Below, piece by piece: positions 50,851 through 60,357 of a DNA stretch of 64,000 nucleotides. The position numbers were made by a program, and so were the translations under genes. How positions within the stretch are numbered: the first letter of the stretch is position 1; each line of letters begins with the position of its first letter. The notes under the pieces were generated by a model. The model saw nothing but the letters and a program-made list of their open reading frames with translations. It did not search any database and was not told the DNA's origin. The stretch comes from JASHUC01 sp963849095 (GTDB taxonomy: Bacteria; Pseudomonadota; Gammaproteobacteria; Steroidobacterales; Steroidobacteraceae), in the NCBI GenBank assembly GCA_963849095.1, contig CAWKGA010000008.1, positions 310,001-374,000 of the forward strand, written 5' to 3'.

Positions 50851-53730
50851 ATGCTTGAACCGACGCCCCTCTACGGCGGAAACGCCGCCTACCTCGAAGA
50901 GGTCCTCTACGAGCGATATCTGAGCGATCCGGCGAGCGTGCCGGCGCACTGGCGCGACTACTTCGAGCGCCTCGCGCCGCATGTCGCGGAGGAGCGCGCG
51001 CGGGGGCCCGTTCAGGCCGCCGTTGCAGCCCGCGCCAGGGAGGCCCTCGGGATCAGGGCCGGCGGGGGGCAGGCGGGCGCTGCCGGGGTCGGCGATGCGG
51101 CGAGCGCCAAGCAGGCCGCCGTCTCGCGGCTCATCCAGATCTGGTCCAATCGGGGCCACCTCCTCGCGAAGCTCGACCCGCTCGGGCTCATGGTGCGGCC
51201 CCGGCCGCGACCGCTCGCGCTCGACTACTTCGGTCTCTCCGAGGCGGACCTCGACACGGAGTTCTTCACGGGCAGCCGCACCGATGCCGTGCCGAAGCGC
51301 ATGCGGCTGCGCGACATCCTCGCCCAGCTCGAGGGGATCTACGCCGGCCCCATCGGCGCGGAGTTCGCGCACGTGTCGAACTCCGACGAGCGGCTGTGGC
51401 TGCAGGACCAGTTCCAGGTCGGACGAGTCCTGCACCGCTTCAGCACCGACGAGCGGCGCAACATCCTCTGGCAGCTGACGAGCGCCGAGGGTCTCGAGCG
51501 CTACCTGCACACGAAGTACGTCGGCCAGCGCCGCTTCTCGCTCGAGGGGGGCGATGCCTTCATCCCGCTGCTCGACGATCTGATCCAGAAATGCGGCGTC
51601 GCGCACGTCGAGGAGATCATCATCGGCATGGCGCACCGCGGCCGGCTCAATGTGCTGGTCAACGTGCTCGGGAAGCCGCCCTCATCGATCTTCTCGGAAT
51701 TCGAGGGCAAGTACGACCTCGCGCACGAGCAGGGATCGGGCGATGTGAAGTACCACAAGGGCTTCTCGTCCGACTTGCGGACGCCCGCGGGCAACGTGCA
51801 CGTCGCCCTCGCGTTCAATCCCTCGCACCTCGAGGTAGTGAATCCGGTGGTCGAGGGCTCGGTGCGCGCGCGGCAGGAGCGCCGCGGCGATGCGCGTGGG
51901 GAGCGCATCCTGCCGGTGCTCGTCCACGGCGATGCGGCGTTCGCCGGCCAGGGCGTCGTCATGGAGACGCTGCAGCTCTCTCAGGCGCGCGGCTTCTACA
52001 CGGGGGGCACGCTGCACCTCATCGTGAACAACCAGGTGGGCTTCACGATGTCCGATCCGCGCGATGCGCGGTCGACCATCTACTCCAGCGACGTGGCGAA
52101 GATGCTCGAGGCGCCGATCTTCCACGTCAACGCCGACGATCCAGAGGCCGTGATGTTCTGCGGGCGGCTCGCGCTCGAGTACCGCATGAAGTTCAACAAG
52201 GACGTGGTGATCGATCTCGTGTGCTACCGCCGCCACGGGCACAACGAGGCGGACGAGCCCGCGGCCACTCAGCCCGGAATGTATCGCGTCATCCGCCAGC
52301 ACCCGACGGCGCGCAAGCTCTATGCGGATCGGCTCGTCGCGGAAGGCGTCGTGTCGGAAGCCGACGTGACAGAGATGACCGATCGCTACCGGCAGGGTCT
52401 TGACGAGGGGCGGCCCCAGGCGCGCGCCTCGCTCGGGATGATCGGCAACAAGTTCACGGTGGACTGGGACAAGTACAAGCACGTCGACTGGAACGAGCGC
52501 GTGACGACGAGCGTCGAGCCCGAGCGGCTCGCCGCGCTCGGTGCGCGCATCCTCGAGATACCGCAGGGTTTCTCGCTGCACCCGCGCGTCGCGCAGGTGA
52601 TGGCGAACCGCGCGAAGATGCTCGCGGGCGAGCTGCCCCTCGACTGGGGCTGCGCGGAGACACTGGCCTATGCCGCGCTGCTCGAGGATGGCTTCTCCGT
52701 GCGACTCTCGGGGCAGGACAGCGGCCGCGGCACCTTCTTCCACCGGCACGCGGTGCTGCACGACCAGCCGACGGACGCAACGTACGTGCCCCTCCAGCAC
52801 ATCCGCGACCATCAGCCGCGCTTCGAGGCGATCGACTCCGTGCTGTCGGAGGAGGCCGTCATGGGCTTCGAGTACGGCTACTCCACCACCGAGCCGAACG
52901 CCCTCACGATCTGGGAGGCGCAGTACGGGGATTTTGCAAACGGCGCGCAGGTCGTCATCGACCAGTTCATCAGCTCGGGCGAGGCGAAGTGGGGCCGCGT
53001 GTGCGGGCTCGCCCTGTTCCTGCCGCACGGCTACGAGGGCGCAGGTCCCGAGCACTCCTCCGCGCGGCTCGAGCGGTTCCTGCAGCTCTGCGCCGAGCAC
53101 AACATGCAGGTCTGCGTGCCGTCGACGCCGGCGCAGATGTTCCACATGCTGCGCCGGCAGATGCTGCGCTCGTTCCGCAAGCCGCTCGTCGTCATGACGC
53201 CGAAGAGTCTGCTGCGCCACGAGCTGTCGGTGTCGGCACTCGAGGACCTCACGCGCGGCGCGTTCGCTTGTGTCATCGACGATGCGGACGACCTGCCGGC
53301 GCGGGACGTGCGGCGGGTGGTCTTCTGCAGCGGCAAGGTGTACTTCGACCTGCTCAAGGCGCGCCGCAAGGAAGGCCTGCGCGACGTGGCGGTGCTGCGC
53401 ATCGAGCAGCTCTATCCGTTCCCCGCGGAGGACTACGAGGCAGCCCTCGGCCGCTTCTCCAATGCGCGGGAGGTGGTGTGGTGCCAGGAGGAGCCGCAGA
53501 ATCAGGGCGCGTGGTACCAGATCCGCCATCGCCTGGAGAGCCTGAGCCAGCCGCGCCCCGTGCTGTACGCGGGCCGTGCCGCGGCGGCCGCGCCGGCGAC
53601 GGGAGTCGCGAAGATCCACGAGGCGGAGCAGCAGGCGCTCGTCGACGCGGCGCTGCGCGCCACCGCCACCGAGGGGACGGGCCGGGATACGGCACGGCTC
53701 ATGGTGGCCTCGCTGCGCAAGAGCCTTTGA
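50851..53730 (+). CDS. sucA: 2-oxoglutarate dehydrogenase E1 component
   Basis: A 959-residue ThDP-dependent decarboxylase, close to the usual 930-950. The start NAAYLEEVLYERYLSDPASV is the flexible N-terminal motif that binds E2. The core has EIIIGMAHRGRLNVLVNVLG, VHGDAAFAGQGVV, VNNQVGFTMSDP and YRRHGHNEADEPAATQP. It decarboxylates 2-oxoglutarate and loads succinyl onto the lipoyl group of SucB in the TCA cycle. sucB follows after 19 nt. Confidence 0.97.
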   Translation: MLEPTPLYGGNAAYLEEVLYERYLSDPASVPAHWRDYFERLAPHVAEERARGPVQAAVAARAREALGIRAGGGQAGAAGVGDAASAKQAAVSRLIQIWSNRGHLLAKLDPLGLMVRPRPRPLALDYFGLSEADLDTEFFTGSRTDAVPKRMRLRDILAQLEGIYAGPIGAEFAHVSNSDERLWLQDQFQVGRVLHRFSTDERRNILWQLTSAEGLERYLHTKYVGQRRFSLEGGDAFIPLLDDLIQKCGVAHVEEIIIGMAHRGRLNVLVNVLGKPPSSIFSEFEGKYDLAHEQGSGDVKYHKGFSSDLRTPAGNVHVALAFNPSHLEVVNPVVEGSVRARQERRGDARGERILPVLVHGDAAFAGQGVVMETLQLSQARGFYTGGTLHLIVNNQVGFTMSDPRDARSTIYSSDVAKMLEAPIFHVNADDPEAVMFCGRLALEYRMKFNKDVVIDLVCYRRHGHNEADEPAATQPGMYRVIRQHPTARKLYADRLVAEGVVSEADVTEMTDRYRQGLDEGRPQARASLGMIGNKFTVDWDKYKHVDWNERVTTSVEPERLAALGARILEIPQGFSLHPRVAQVMANRAKMLAGELPLDWGCAETLAYAALLEDGFSVRLSGQDSGRGTFFHRHAVLHDQPTDATYVPLQHIRDHQPRFEAIDSVLSEEAVMGFEYGYSTTEPNALTIWEAQYGDFANGAQVVIDQFISSGEAKWGRVCGLALFLPHGYEGAGPEHSSARLERFLQLCAEHNMQVCVPSTPAQMFHMLRRQMLRSFRKPLVVMTPKSLLRHELSVSALEDLTRGAFACVIDDADDLPARDVRRVVFCSGKVYFDLLKARRKEGLRDVAVLRIEQLYPFPAEDYEAALGRFSNAREVVWCQEEPQNQGAWYQIRHRLESLSQPRPVLYAGRAAAAAPATGVAKIHEAEQQALVDAALRATATEGTGRDTARLMVASLRKSL

Positions 53731-53749
53731 CGGCCCTGGAGAATTGCCG

Positions 53750-55021
53750 ATGACCATCGAGATCCGCGTGCCGCAGCTGCCCGAGTCCATCACGGACGCG
53801 ACGCTCGTCGGCTGGCACAAGCAGCCGGGCGAGGCGGTGAGCCGGGATGAGAACCTCGCCGATCTCGAGACGGACAAGGTGGTGCTGGAGGTGCCCGCGC
53901 CGGCGAACGGCGTGATGCGGGAGCTGAAGGCGCAAACCGGCGCGACCGTCAAGGCCGGTGACCTGCTTGCGATCATCGACGAAGGCTCCGGCGTTGCCGC
54001 TGGCGCGGCTCCGAGGGCGGCGGCGGCCAAGCCGGCGCCCGCGGCGGCGCCTGCGTCTGCGTCCGCACCGCCGCCCACCCCAGCCGCCGGCGGCGATGGG
54101 GAGGCGGCCCGACAGGCCGGCAAGCTGAGTCCCTCGGCCAGGCGGCTCGTCGAGGAAAATCGGCTCGATCCGGGGGCCATCCCGGGGTCCGGCCGCACCG
54201 GCCGCGTCACCAAGGGTGACGTGATCGGATATCTCGACAAGAAGCCGACCGCAGGCGCCGTGCCGGCTCCCGCCGCCCCGGCTCCCGCCGTGCCGGTCGC
54301 CGCCCGCCCGCCCGCCGCGGTCCGAGCGGAGCAGCGCGTTCCCATGACGCGGCTGCGCCAGCGCGTCGCGCAGCGGCTGCTCGAGGCGCAGGCCTCCCAG
54401 GCGCTGCTCACGACGTTCAACGAAGTCGATCTCACCGCGGTGCAGGAGCTGCGCGCGCGGCACAAGGACCGCTTCGAGAAGCTCGAAGGCGTGAAGCTCG
54501 GATTCATGTCGTTCTTCGTCCGGGCCGTCATCGAGGCACTGAAGAGATTCCCGGTCGTCAACGCGTCCGTGGACGGCGCGGAAATCGTTTATCACGAGTA
54601 CTACGACATCGGGGTTGCCGTCTCGACGGAGCGCGGACTGATCGTGCCGATCGTGCGGGATGCGGATGCGAAGAGCTTCGCGCAGATCGAGAAGGAGATC
54701 GTCGCCTACGCGGCCCGTGCCCGCGACGGCTCGATCGCCATCGAGGACCTGACGGGAGGCACGTTCACCATCACCAACGGCGGCGTGTTCGGCTCGCTGC
54801 TGTCGACGCCGATCGTCAATGCGCCGCAGAGCGCGATCCTCGGCATGCACAAGATCCAGGAGCGCCCGATGGCGGTGAACGGTGCTGTCGCGATCCGGCC
54901 GATGATGTACCTCGCGCTCACCTACGATCACCGCATCATCGACGGGCGCGATGCCGTGCAGTTCCTCGTCGCGGTCAAGGAGAGCCTCGAGGATCCTGGG
55001 CGCATGCTGCTCGGCCTGTAG
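53750..55021 (+). CDS. sucB: Dihydrolipoamide succinyltransferase (E2 of 2-oxoglutarate dehydrogenase)
   Basis: A 423-residue protein. The N-terminal lipoyl domain has the modified Lys at K43 (LETDKVVLE). An Ala/Pro-rich linker leads to the E3-binding domain (KLSPSARRLVEENRLDPGAI), a second linker and the catalytic domain ending in YDHRIIDGRDAVQFL, with the active-site His-Asp pair. The ATG at 53750 follows GGAGAATTGCCG. It joins sucA and lpd. Confidence 0.97.
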   Translation: MTIEIRVPQLPESITDATLVGWHKQPGEAVSRDENLADLETDKVVLEVPAPANGVMRELKAQTGATVKAGDLLAIIDEGSGVAAGAAPRAAAAKPAPAAAPASASAPPPTPAAGGDGEAARQAGKLSPSARRLVEENRLDPGAIPGSGRTGRVTKGDVIGYLDKKPTAGAVPAPAAPAPAVPVAARPPAAVRAEQRVPMTRLRQRVAQRLLEAQASQALLTTFNEVDLTAVQELRARHKDRFEKLEGVKLGFMSFFVRAVIEALKRFPVVNASVDGAEIVYHEYYDIGVAVSTERGLIVPIVRDADAKSFAQIEKEIVAYAARARDGSIAIEDLTGGTFTITNGGVFGSLLSTPIVNAPQSAILGMHKIQERPMAVNGAVAIRPMMYLALTYDHRIIDGRDAVQFLVAVKESLEDPGRMLLGL

Positions 55022-55030
55022 GGAGCCGCC

Positions 55031-56493
55031 ATGGCCGACTCATTCGACGTGATCGTCATTGGCGGGGGGCCCGCGGGGTATCCCACGGCGATCCGGGCCG
55101 CGCAGAACGGCCTCTCCGTCGCCTGCATCGACGAGTGGAAGAACCACGACGGCAGCGCCGCGTTCGGCGGCACGTGCCTCAACGCCGGCTGCATTCCCTC
55201 GAAGGCACTGCTCGAATCGACGGAGCTCTATCACCGCCTGCGCGAGGAGTTCGCGGTGCACGGTATTCGAGCCTCGGGCGTGGAGCTCGACCTGCCGGTC
55301 ATGCAGCGGCGCAGGGCGGGGATCGTCAAGAAGATGACCGACGGGATCGCCTCGCTCTTCAAGGCAGGCGGCGTGACGCCCCTGCAGGGCCACGGCAAGT
55401 TGCTTCCGGATAAGCGCGTGGAGTTCACGGCGCACGACGGATCGCGCCGGGAGCTCACGGCGAAGCACGTCGTGCTCGCGAGTCGGGTCCGCGCCGATCG
55501 AGCTGAAGGCCGCGCCGTTCGATGGCAAGCGCATCATCGACTCGTGGGATGCGCTCGAGCTCGGCGCGGTGCCGAAGCGGCTCGGGGTCATCGGGGCAGG
55601 CGTGATCGGGCTGGAGCTCGGGAGCGTCTGGCGGCGCCTCGGGAGCGAGGTCGTCGTGCTCGAGGCGCTCGGTGACTTCCTCGCAATCGCAGATCAGCAG
55701 CTCGCGCGGGAAGCTCTGCGCCAGTTCAAGCGGCAGGGCCTCGACATCCGCCTCGGTGCGAAGGTCACGGGCGCCAGGGTCACGGCCGGGCCGGCAGGGA
55801 GCGCCTCGGCCGGCAGCGGCGAGGTGGAAGTGTCGTACACCGACGCGAAAGGCGAGCAGCGCATCGCCGTGGACACGCTCATCGTGGCGGTCGGCCGGCG
55901 GCCCTATACGCGCGACCTCCTCGCCCCGGGCACCGGCGTCAATCTCGATGCGCGCGGCTTCATCGAGGTCGATGACCACTGCCGCACGGGGTCCGAAGGC
56001 GTCTGGGCGATTGGGGACTGCGTGCGCGGGCCCATGCTCGCGCACAAGGGCAAGGAGGAGGGCGTCATGGTGGCCGATCTCATTGCCGGCCGCTTCGGCG
56101 AGGTCAACTACCGGGCGATCCCCTCCGTCATCTACACGGCGCCGGAGATCGCGACGGGTCGGCGCGACCGAGGAGCAGGTCAAGGCGAGCGGCCGCGCGT
56201 ACAAGGTCGGCGTGTTCCCGTTCCTCGCGAGCGGGCGCGCGCGCGCCATGGAGGCGACCGCAGGCTTCGTGAAGCTGATTGCCGCGCAGGACGACGACGA
56301 GATTCTCGGCGTGCACATCATCGGGCCGCTCGCCGGCGAGCTCATCGCCGAGGCGGTGCTCGCGATGGAGTACAGCGCGAGCAGCGAGGATCTGCAGCGC
56401 ACGATGCACGCGCATCCGACCCTTTCGGAGGCCGTGCACGAGGCGGCGCTCGCCGCGGACAAGCGCTCGATCGACTCGATCAACCGGCCGTGA
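55031..56493 (+). pseudogene. lpd: Dihydrolipoamide dehydrogenase (E3), two frameshifts
   Basis: The protein is complete across three frames. Frame 1 has IGGGPAGYPTAIRAAQ and the redox disulfide GGTCLNAGCIPSKALL, ending near 55484. Frame 2 has RLGVIGAGVIGLELGSVWRR and GVWAIGDCVRGPMLAHKGKE, ending near 56157. Frame 3 has VGVFPFLASGRARAMEA and the interface motif AHPTLSEAVHEAALAADKRS. Removing one base near 55484 (AGTCGGGTCC) and one near 56157 (GCGACGGGTCGG) gives about 486 residues. The enzyme reoxidises lipoamide of SucB. Its expected importance and the intact flanks make sequence error more likely than true loss, unless another lpd exists. Confidence 0.9.
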
Positions 56494-57446
56494 CCGCCGC
56501 TCTCACGCTCGAGGACATTCGCGAGGCGCACGAGCGGATCCGCCCCTACGTGCACCGCACCCCGGTGCTGACGAGCTCGGCGCTCGATGAGCTCGCCGAC
56601 GCCCGGGTCCATTTCAAATGCGAGAACTTCCAGAAGGTGGGCGCGTTCAAAGCCCGCGGCGCCCACAACGCCGTGCTCTCGCTCACCGAGGCGCAAGCGA
56701 GCCGCGGGGTCGTCACGCACTCGTCGGGGAACCACGGCGCGGCCGTCGCGCTGGCGGCGCGCAATCGAGGCATTCCGGCATTCGTGGTGATGCCCTCGAC
56801 CGCGGCGGAGGTGAAGAAGAGCGCCGTCGCGCGCTACGGCGGGCGCGTGACGCTCTGCGAGCCGACCCAGGAGTCCCGCGAGAGCACGGCGAGGCGCATC
56901 ACCGCCGAGACCGGCGCGCACTTCGTGCATCCCTACGATGATCTCCGCGTGATCGCCGGCCAGGGCACCTCGGCGCTCGAGCTGCTCGATGAGGTGCCGG
57001 ACCTCGATGTCATCGTCTGTCCCGTCGGAGGAGGCGGGCAGGTGAGCGGGGTGGCCGTGGCGGCGAAGGCGGTGAGCCGGACCATCCGCGTCGTCGGCGC
57101 CGAGCCCGCCGCGGCGGACGACGCGCTACGCTCGCTGCGTGCCGGACGGCTGATCACGGGCGGCAATCCGCACACGATCGCCGACGGCCTGCGCAGCTCG
57201 CTCAGCGAGCTCACCTTCGCGCTGATCCAAGCTCACGTCAACGCCATCGTGACGGTGAGCGAAGACGCGATCGTCCGGGCGATGCGCCTCGTCTGGGAAA
57301 TCATGAAGATCGTCATCGAGCCCTCGGCAGCCGTTCCTGTCGCTGCGCTGCTCGAGCGGACCCTCGGGGGGGAGGGCCGCAGGGTCGGCGTGATCCTCTC
57401 CGGCGGCAACGTGGGTCTGGACCGGCTGCCGTGGCAGCGCCCCTAG
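56490..57446 (+). CDS. PLP-dependent serine/threonine dehydratase or serine racemase
   Basis: A 318-residue fold-type II PLP enzyme. The Schiff-base Lys is in FKARGAHNAVLSL, the Asn loop is SSGNHGAAVALAAR and the glycine-rich phosphate loop is CPVGGGGQVSG. The lack of a C-terminal ACT domain marks a catabolic threonine/serine dehydratase or serine racemase. The GTG at 56490 overlaps the lpd stop by 4 nt, so it is probably co-transcribed with the sucAB-lpd operon. Its substrate is not certain. Confidence 0.9.
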   Translation: MTAALTLEDIREAHERIRPYVHRTPVLTSSALDELADARVHFKCENFQKVGAFKARGAHNAVLSLTEAQASRGVVTHSSGNHGAAVALAARNRGIPAFVVMPSTAAEVKKSAVARYGGRVTLCEPTQESRESTARRITAETGAHFVHPYDDLRVIAGQGTSALELLDEVPDLDVIVCPVGGGGQVSGVAVAAKAVSRTIRVVGAEPAAADDALRSLRAGRLITGGNPHTIADGLRSSLSELTFALIQAHVNAIVTVSEDAIVRAMRLVWEIMKIVIEPSAAVPVAALLERTLGGEGRRVGVILSGGNVGLDRLPWQRP

Positions 57447-57592
57447 AGGCTCACTCCCGGGTGCCACAGTCCGACCACCCCGATGATGATCAGATAGATC
57501 GCGACGATGTAGTTGAGCAGCCGGGGGACGATCAAGATCAGTATGCCGGCAATGAGGGCCATGAGCGGTCCGATAACGAGGGTCAAATGCAT
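57443..57592 (-). CDS. DUF3096 small membrane protein
   Basis: A 49-residue hydrophobic protein with two membrane segments, MALIAGILILIVPRLLNYIV and AIYLIIIGVVGLWHPG, matching the DUF3096 family. Its stop overlaps the convergent dehydratase stop by 4 nt. The function is unknown. Confidence 0.85.
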   Translation of the reverse strand: MHLTLVIGPLMALIAGILILIVPRLLNYIVAIYLIIIGVVGLWHPGVSL

Positions 57593-57654
57593 GGTTCGAG
57601 CCTTTGTGTCATCGCGCTCGCGGAGCGCACCTTGACTATACGAACCACATCGCC

Positions 57655-58017
57655 TCAAGTTCCGTACGGGACCGCACATCGGGCGAGCAGGTCCCGCACC
57701 CGCGCCGGATTGACCGGATAGGGGAGCATCCGGTAGAGCTTGAACGGCAGGAGCCGCCCCTTGAGCAGCGCGAGGCGCCGAGGCTCCGCGGAGAACACTC
57801 GCCGCATCGCTGGCCAGCGCCGCTCGGCCTCGCTCAGCAGCGCGAGACCCGAGCCGTCCTCCAGCCGCTCGCAGGCGATGAGAAGGTCGTAGCGCTGCGG
57901 CCGCAGCAGATCGATACAGCGCGCCTTCGTCGTCGCGACATCGAGAGTGAGCGGTCCCAGCTCGTGAGCCACCGAATCGAGCCATTTCGCATCGCAATCG
58001 GCCAGGAGCGCTCGCAT
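57655..58017 (-). CDS. Receiver-like domain protein of unknown function
   Basis: A 120-residue protein with a receiver-like pattern: MRALLADCDAKWLDSVAHEL at strand 1, RYDLLIACERLEDGSGLALL at strand 3 and VFSAEPRRLALLKGRLLPFK. The phosphoacceptor Asp at the end of strand 3 is replaced by residues in LIACE, so it is probably not phosphorylated. No output domain is present. It is encoded on the minus strand after relA. Confidence 0.65.
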   Translation of the reverse strand: MRALLADCDAKWLDSVAHELGPLTLDVATTKARCIDLLRPQRYDLLIACERLEDGSGLALLSEAERRWPAMRRVFSAEPRRLALLKGRLLPFKLYRMLPYPVNPARVRDLLARCAVPYGT

Positions 58018-58128
58018 CAGCCCGCTTCGTTCGTCTTAGGTCGTCCACTTAAGCGGTAGCGCCCATGTGGCGCGATGCCTGGCATCACAGTACGGGATGA
58101 CACGAGGATGTTGCACCGCAGCAGGCAT

Positions 58129-60255
58129 TCACCGCGTCCGCTCCACGGTGAACACATTCGGCACGTCCTTGAAGCGCTTGGTGAGGCGCGCGAGCTGGTC
58201 GAGGTCGTGCACGGCGAGCCGCACGGCGACGTGAGCCGTGCCGGCGCCGCGGTCGGTCGTGGTGTTGAGCGCCTCGATGCTCAGGCGCTCCTGTGTGATG
58301 AGGTCCGTGAGGTCCCTCACCAGGCCGCGGCGGTCGTATGCCGCCACGGAGAGCTCGACGGTGAGCAGCCCCGCGTCGTCCTGCGTCCAGTCCACCTCGA
58401 GGATGCGCTGCGGCTTCGAGGCTTGCATCCGGGCGAGGCTCGGGCAGTCCCGCAGGTGGATGGTGACTCCGCGGCCGACGGTCACATACCCGACGATGGG
58501 CTGCGGGCGAATGGGGGCGCAGCAGCGCGCGAGGGTGATCGGCAGGTCGCCGACTCCCTCGATGTCAACGGGGCTGCGGCGCTTCGCGGGCGCCCGCCGG
58601 AGCCGGGGCTTGAGCTCCGGCGCCGCGCGGTGAAGCTGCCGTGCGATGGCCTGGGAGAGCTGCGTCGAGGTGAGCGCGCCTTCGCCGAGCAGCCGGTACA
58701 GATCGTCGGCATTGTGGGCGCCGAGCTCCTGCACGAGGACCGCGAGCAGCTCCGGTCCCGCACCCGCCCGGATGAGCTCGCGCTCGGCGATAGACCGGCC
58801 GGCAGCGCGATTGTCGACGCTGTCCTGGCGACGGAACCACGCGCGGACCTTCGAGCGGCTGCGGGACGATGCGAGATAGCCGAGCTCGGGCGCGAGCCAG
58901 TCCCGGCTGGGGGCCGGATGCTTGCCGGCGATGATCTCGACGACCTCGCCGTTGCTCAAGGTGTGGGTGAGCGGAACGATACGGCCGTTCACCTTCGCCC
59001 CGCGGCAGCGGTGGCCGAGATCGCTGTGCACGTGATACGCGAAATCGAGAGGCGTCGCCCCTTGCGGGAGATCCACCACCTCGCCCTTGGGCGTGAGCGC
59101 GTAGACGCGGTCGGCGAAGAGCTGCGCGCCCATGTGCTCGAGGAAGTCGCGGTCGGCCTCGCCGGCCTGGCCCGCCTCGCCAGGCTGCAGCAGCCGCCGG
59201 ACCGCCTCGATCTTGCGCTCGTACCCGAGGTCGCGCGCGCCGCCTTCCTTGTACTGCCAGTGCGCGGCGACGCCGAGCTCGGCGTGCTCGTGCATCTCGC
59301 GCGTGCGGATCTGCACCTCGACGGCGAGGCCCCCGGGCCCGACGACCGCCGTGTGCAGCGAGCGGTACAGGTTGCCCTTGGGCGTCGCGATGTAGTCGTC
59401 GAACTCGCTCGGGATGTAGGACCAGCGTCCGTGAACGAGGCCGAGCGCCGCGTAGCAGTCGCTCACCGACTCGACGACGATGCGCACGGCCCGGACGTCG
59501 AAGATCTGGCCGAACGGCAGCTGCTTGCGGAGCATCTTGCGGTAGATGCTGTAGATGTGCTTTGGGCGGCCGTAGACCTCCGCCGTTATCCCGGCCGCCG
59601 CGAGCTCCTCGCGCAGCTCGGCGCAGAACGATGCGATGTAACGCTCCCGGTCCGCGCGCCTCTCGTTGAGCGCGGCGGCAATCCGCCGGTACTCCTGCGG
59701 CTCGAGATGGCGGAACGCCAGGTCCTCGAGCTCCCATTTGAGCTGCCACACTCCGAGGCGGTTGGCGAGCGGCGCGAAGACGGCTCGCGCGGTGAGCGCC
59801 GCGCGCCCGCGGTCTGCGGGCGCAAGCGCGGCCGCGTGCCTCAGCCGCACGAGCTCCATCGCGAGGCGCGCCAGCACGAGCCGCGGATCGCTCACCACGG
59901 CGAGCAGCATCTTGCGCACGCTCTCCGCCTGGTGCGCGTCGAGCCCCTGCGCCGGGGACCAGCCGGCGGACAGCCCGAGCTCCCCGAGGTGCGAGAGGTC
60001 CGTCGCGATGCGCGCGGCGGCGGGGCCGGTGAGCCGCGCCACGGCGTCGGCCGTCAACTCTGGTCGGCCGAGAGCCGGCAGCACGAGCACGGCCTTCGCG
60101 AGCTCGGCGTCCGAGGACATCGCGCCGACCAGCTCGGCTGCCTCTGCCGCCTCGGCGAGCGCCGGCGCGGGCTGGAGCAATGCCTGTTCCAGCGCCGGGC
60201 GTACGCTCGCGATGGAGCTCAGGATTTCCGGAGGGCAGAGTTGAGCGGTTTGCAC
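58129..60255 (-). CDS. relA: GTP pyrophosphokinase RelA
   Basis: A 708-residue RelA/SpoT-family protein. The N-terminal HD region is degenerate (no paired HD in LDAHQAESVRKMLLAVVSDP), so hydrolase activity is probably lost. The synthetase domain has GRPKHIYSIYRKMLRKQLPF, IFDVRAVRIVV and SEFDDYIATPKGNLYRSLHT with the EFDD motif of RelA. A TGS domain (VYALTPKGEVVDLPQGATPL) and a C-terminal ACT domain follow. It makes (p)ppGpp on starved ribosomes. The GTG at 60255 gives a near-family length; the frame stays open upstream without family features. It is divergent from the YebC-like gene. Confidence 0.95.
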   Translation of the reverse strand: MQTAQLCPPEILSSIASVRPALEQALLQPAPALAEAAEAAELVGAMSSDAELAKAVLVLPALGRPELTADAVARLTGPAAARIATDLSHLGELGLSAGWSPAQGLDAHQAESVRKMLLAVVSDPRLVLARLAMELVRLRHAAALAPADRGRAALTARAVFAPLANRLGVWQLKWELEDLAFRHLEPQEYRRIAAALNERRADRERYIASFCAELREELAAAGITAEVYGRPKHIYSIYRKMLRKQLPFGQIFDVRAVRIVVESVSDCYAALGLVHGRWSYIPSEFDDYIATPKGNLYRSLHTAVVGPGGLAVEVQIRTREMHEHAELGVAAHWQYKEGGARDLGYERKIEAVRRLLQPGEAGQAGEADRDFLEHMGAQLFADRVYALTPKGEVVDLPQGATPLDFAYHVHSDLGHRCRGAKVNGRIVPLTHTLSNGEVVEIIAGKHPAPSRDWLAPELGYLASSRSRSKVRAWFRRQDSVDNRAAGRSIAERELIRAGAGPELLAVLVQELGAHNADDLYRLLGEGALTSTQLSQAIARQLHRAAPELKPRLRRAPAKRRSPVDIEGVGDLPITLARCCAPIRPQPIVGYVTVGRGVTIHLRDCPSLARMQASKPQRILEVDWTQDDAGLLTVELSVAAYDRRGLVRDLTDLITQERLSIEALNTTTDRGAGTAHVAVRLAVHDLDQLARLTKRFKDVPNVFTVERTR

Positions 60256-60311
60256 GAGTGCCCCGCGTGCGCCGGGGGAGTCCGAGGCGTGTCGTGGAGC
60301 GGGTTTGCCGC

Positions 60312-60317
60312 TATGAT
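60312..60317 (+). promoter_or_regulatory. Possible -10 box (TATGAT) before the yebC-ruvCAB genes
   Basis: TATGAT lies 41 nt before the start of the YebC-like gene, between it and divergent relA. The -35 position 17 nt upstream (GTGTCG) is weak. It may drive the ruvCAB operon. Confidence 0.35.
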
Positions 60318-60357
60318 ACGCGCTCGAGCCGCGGCGCGGCGCCGATGCCGGCCTTGA

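Noticed and set aside
51682..54561. A 959-codon minus-strand frame opposite sucA and sucB
   Set aside because: It is an antisense artefact of GC-rich codon bias; both + strand genes have clear motifs and the antisense product has none.
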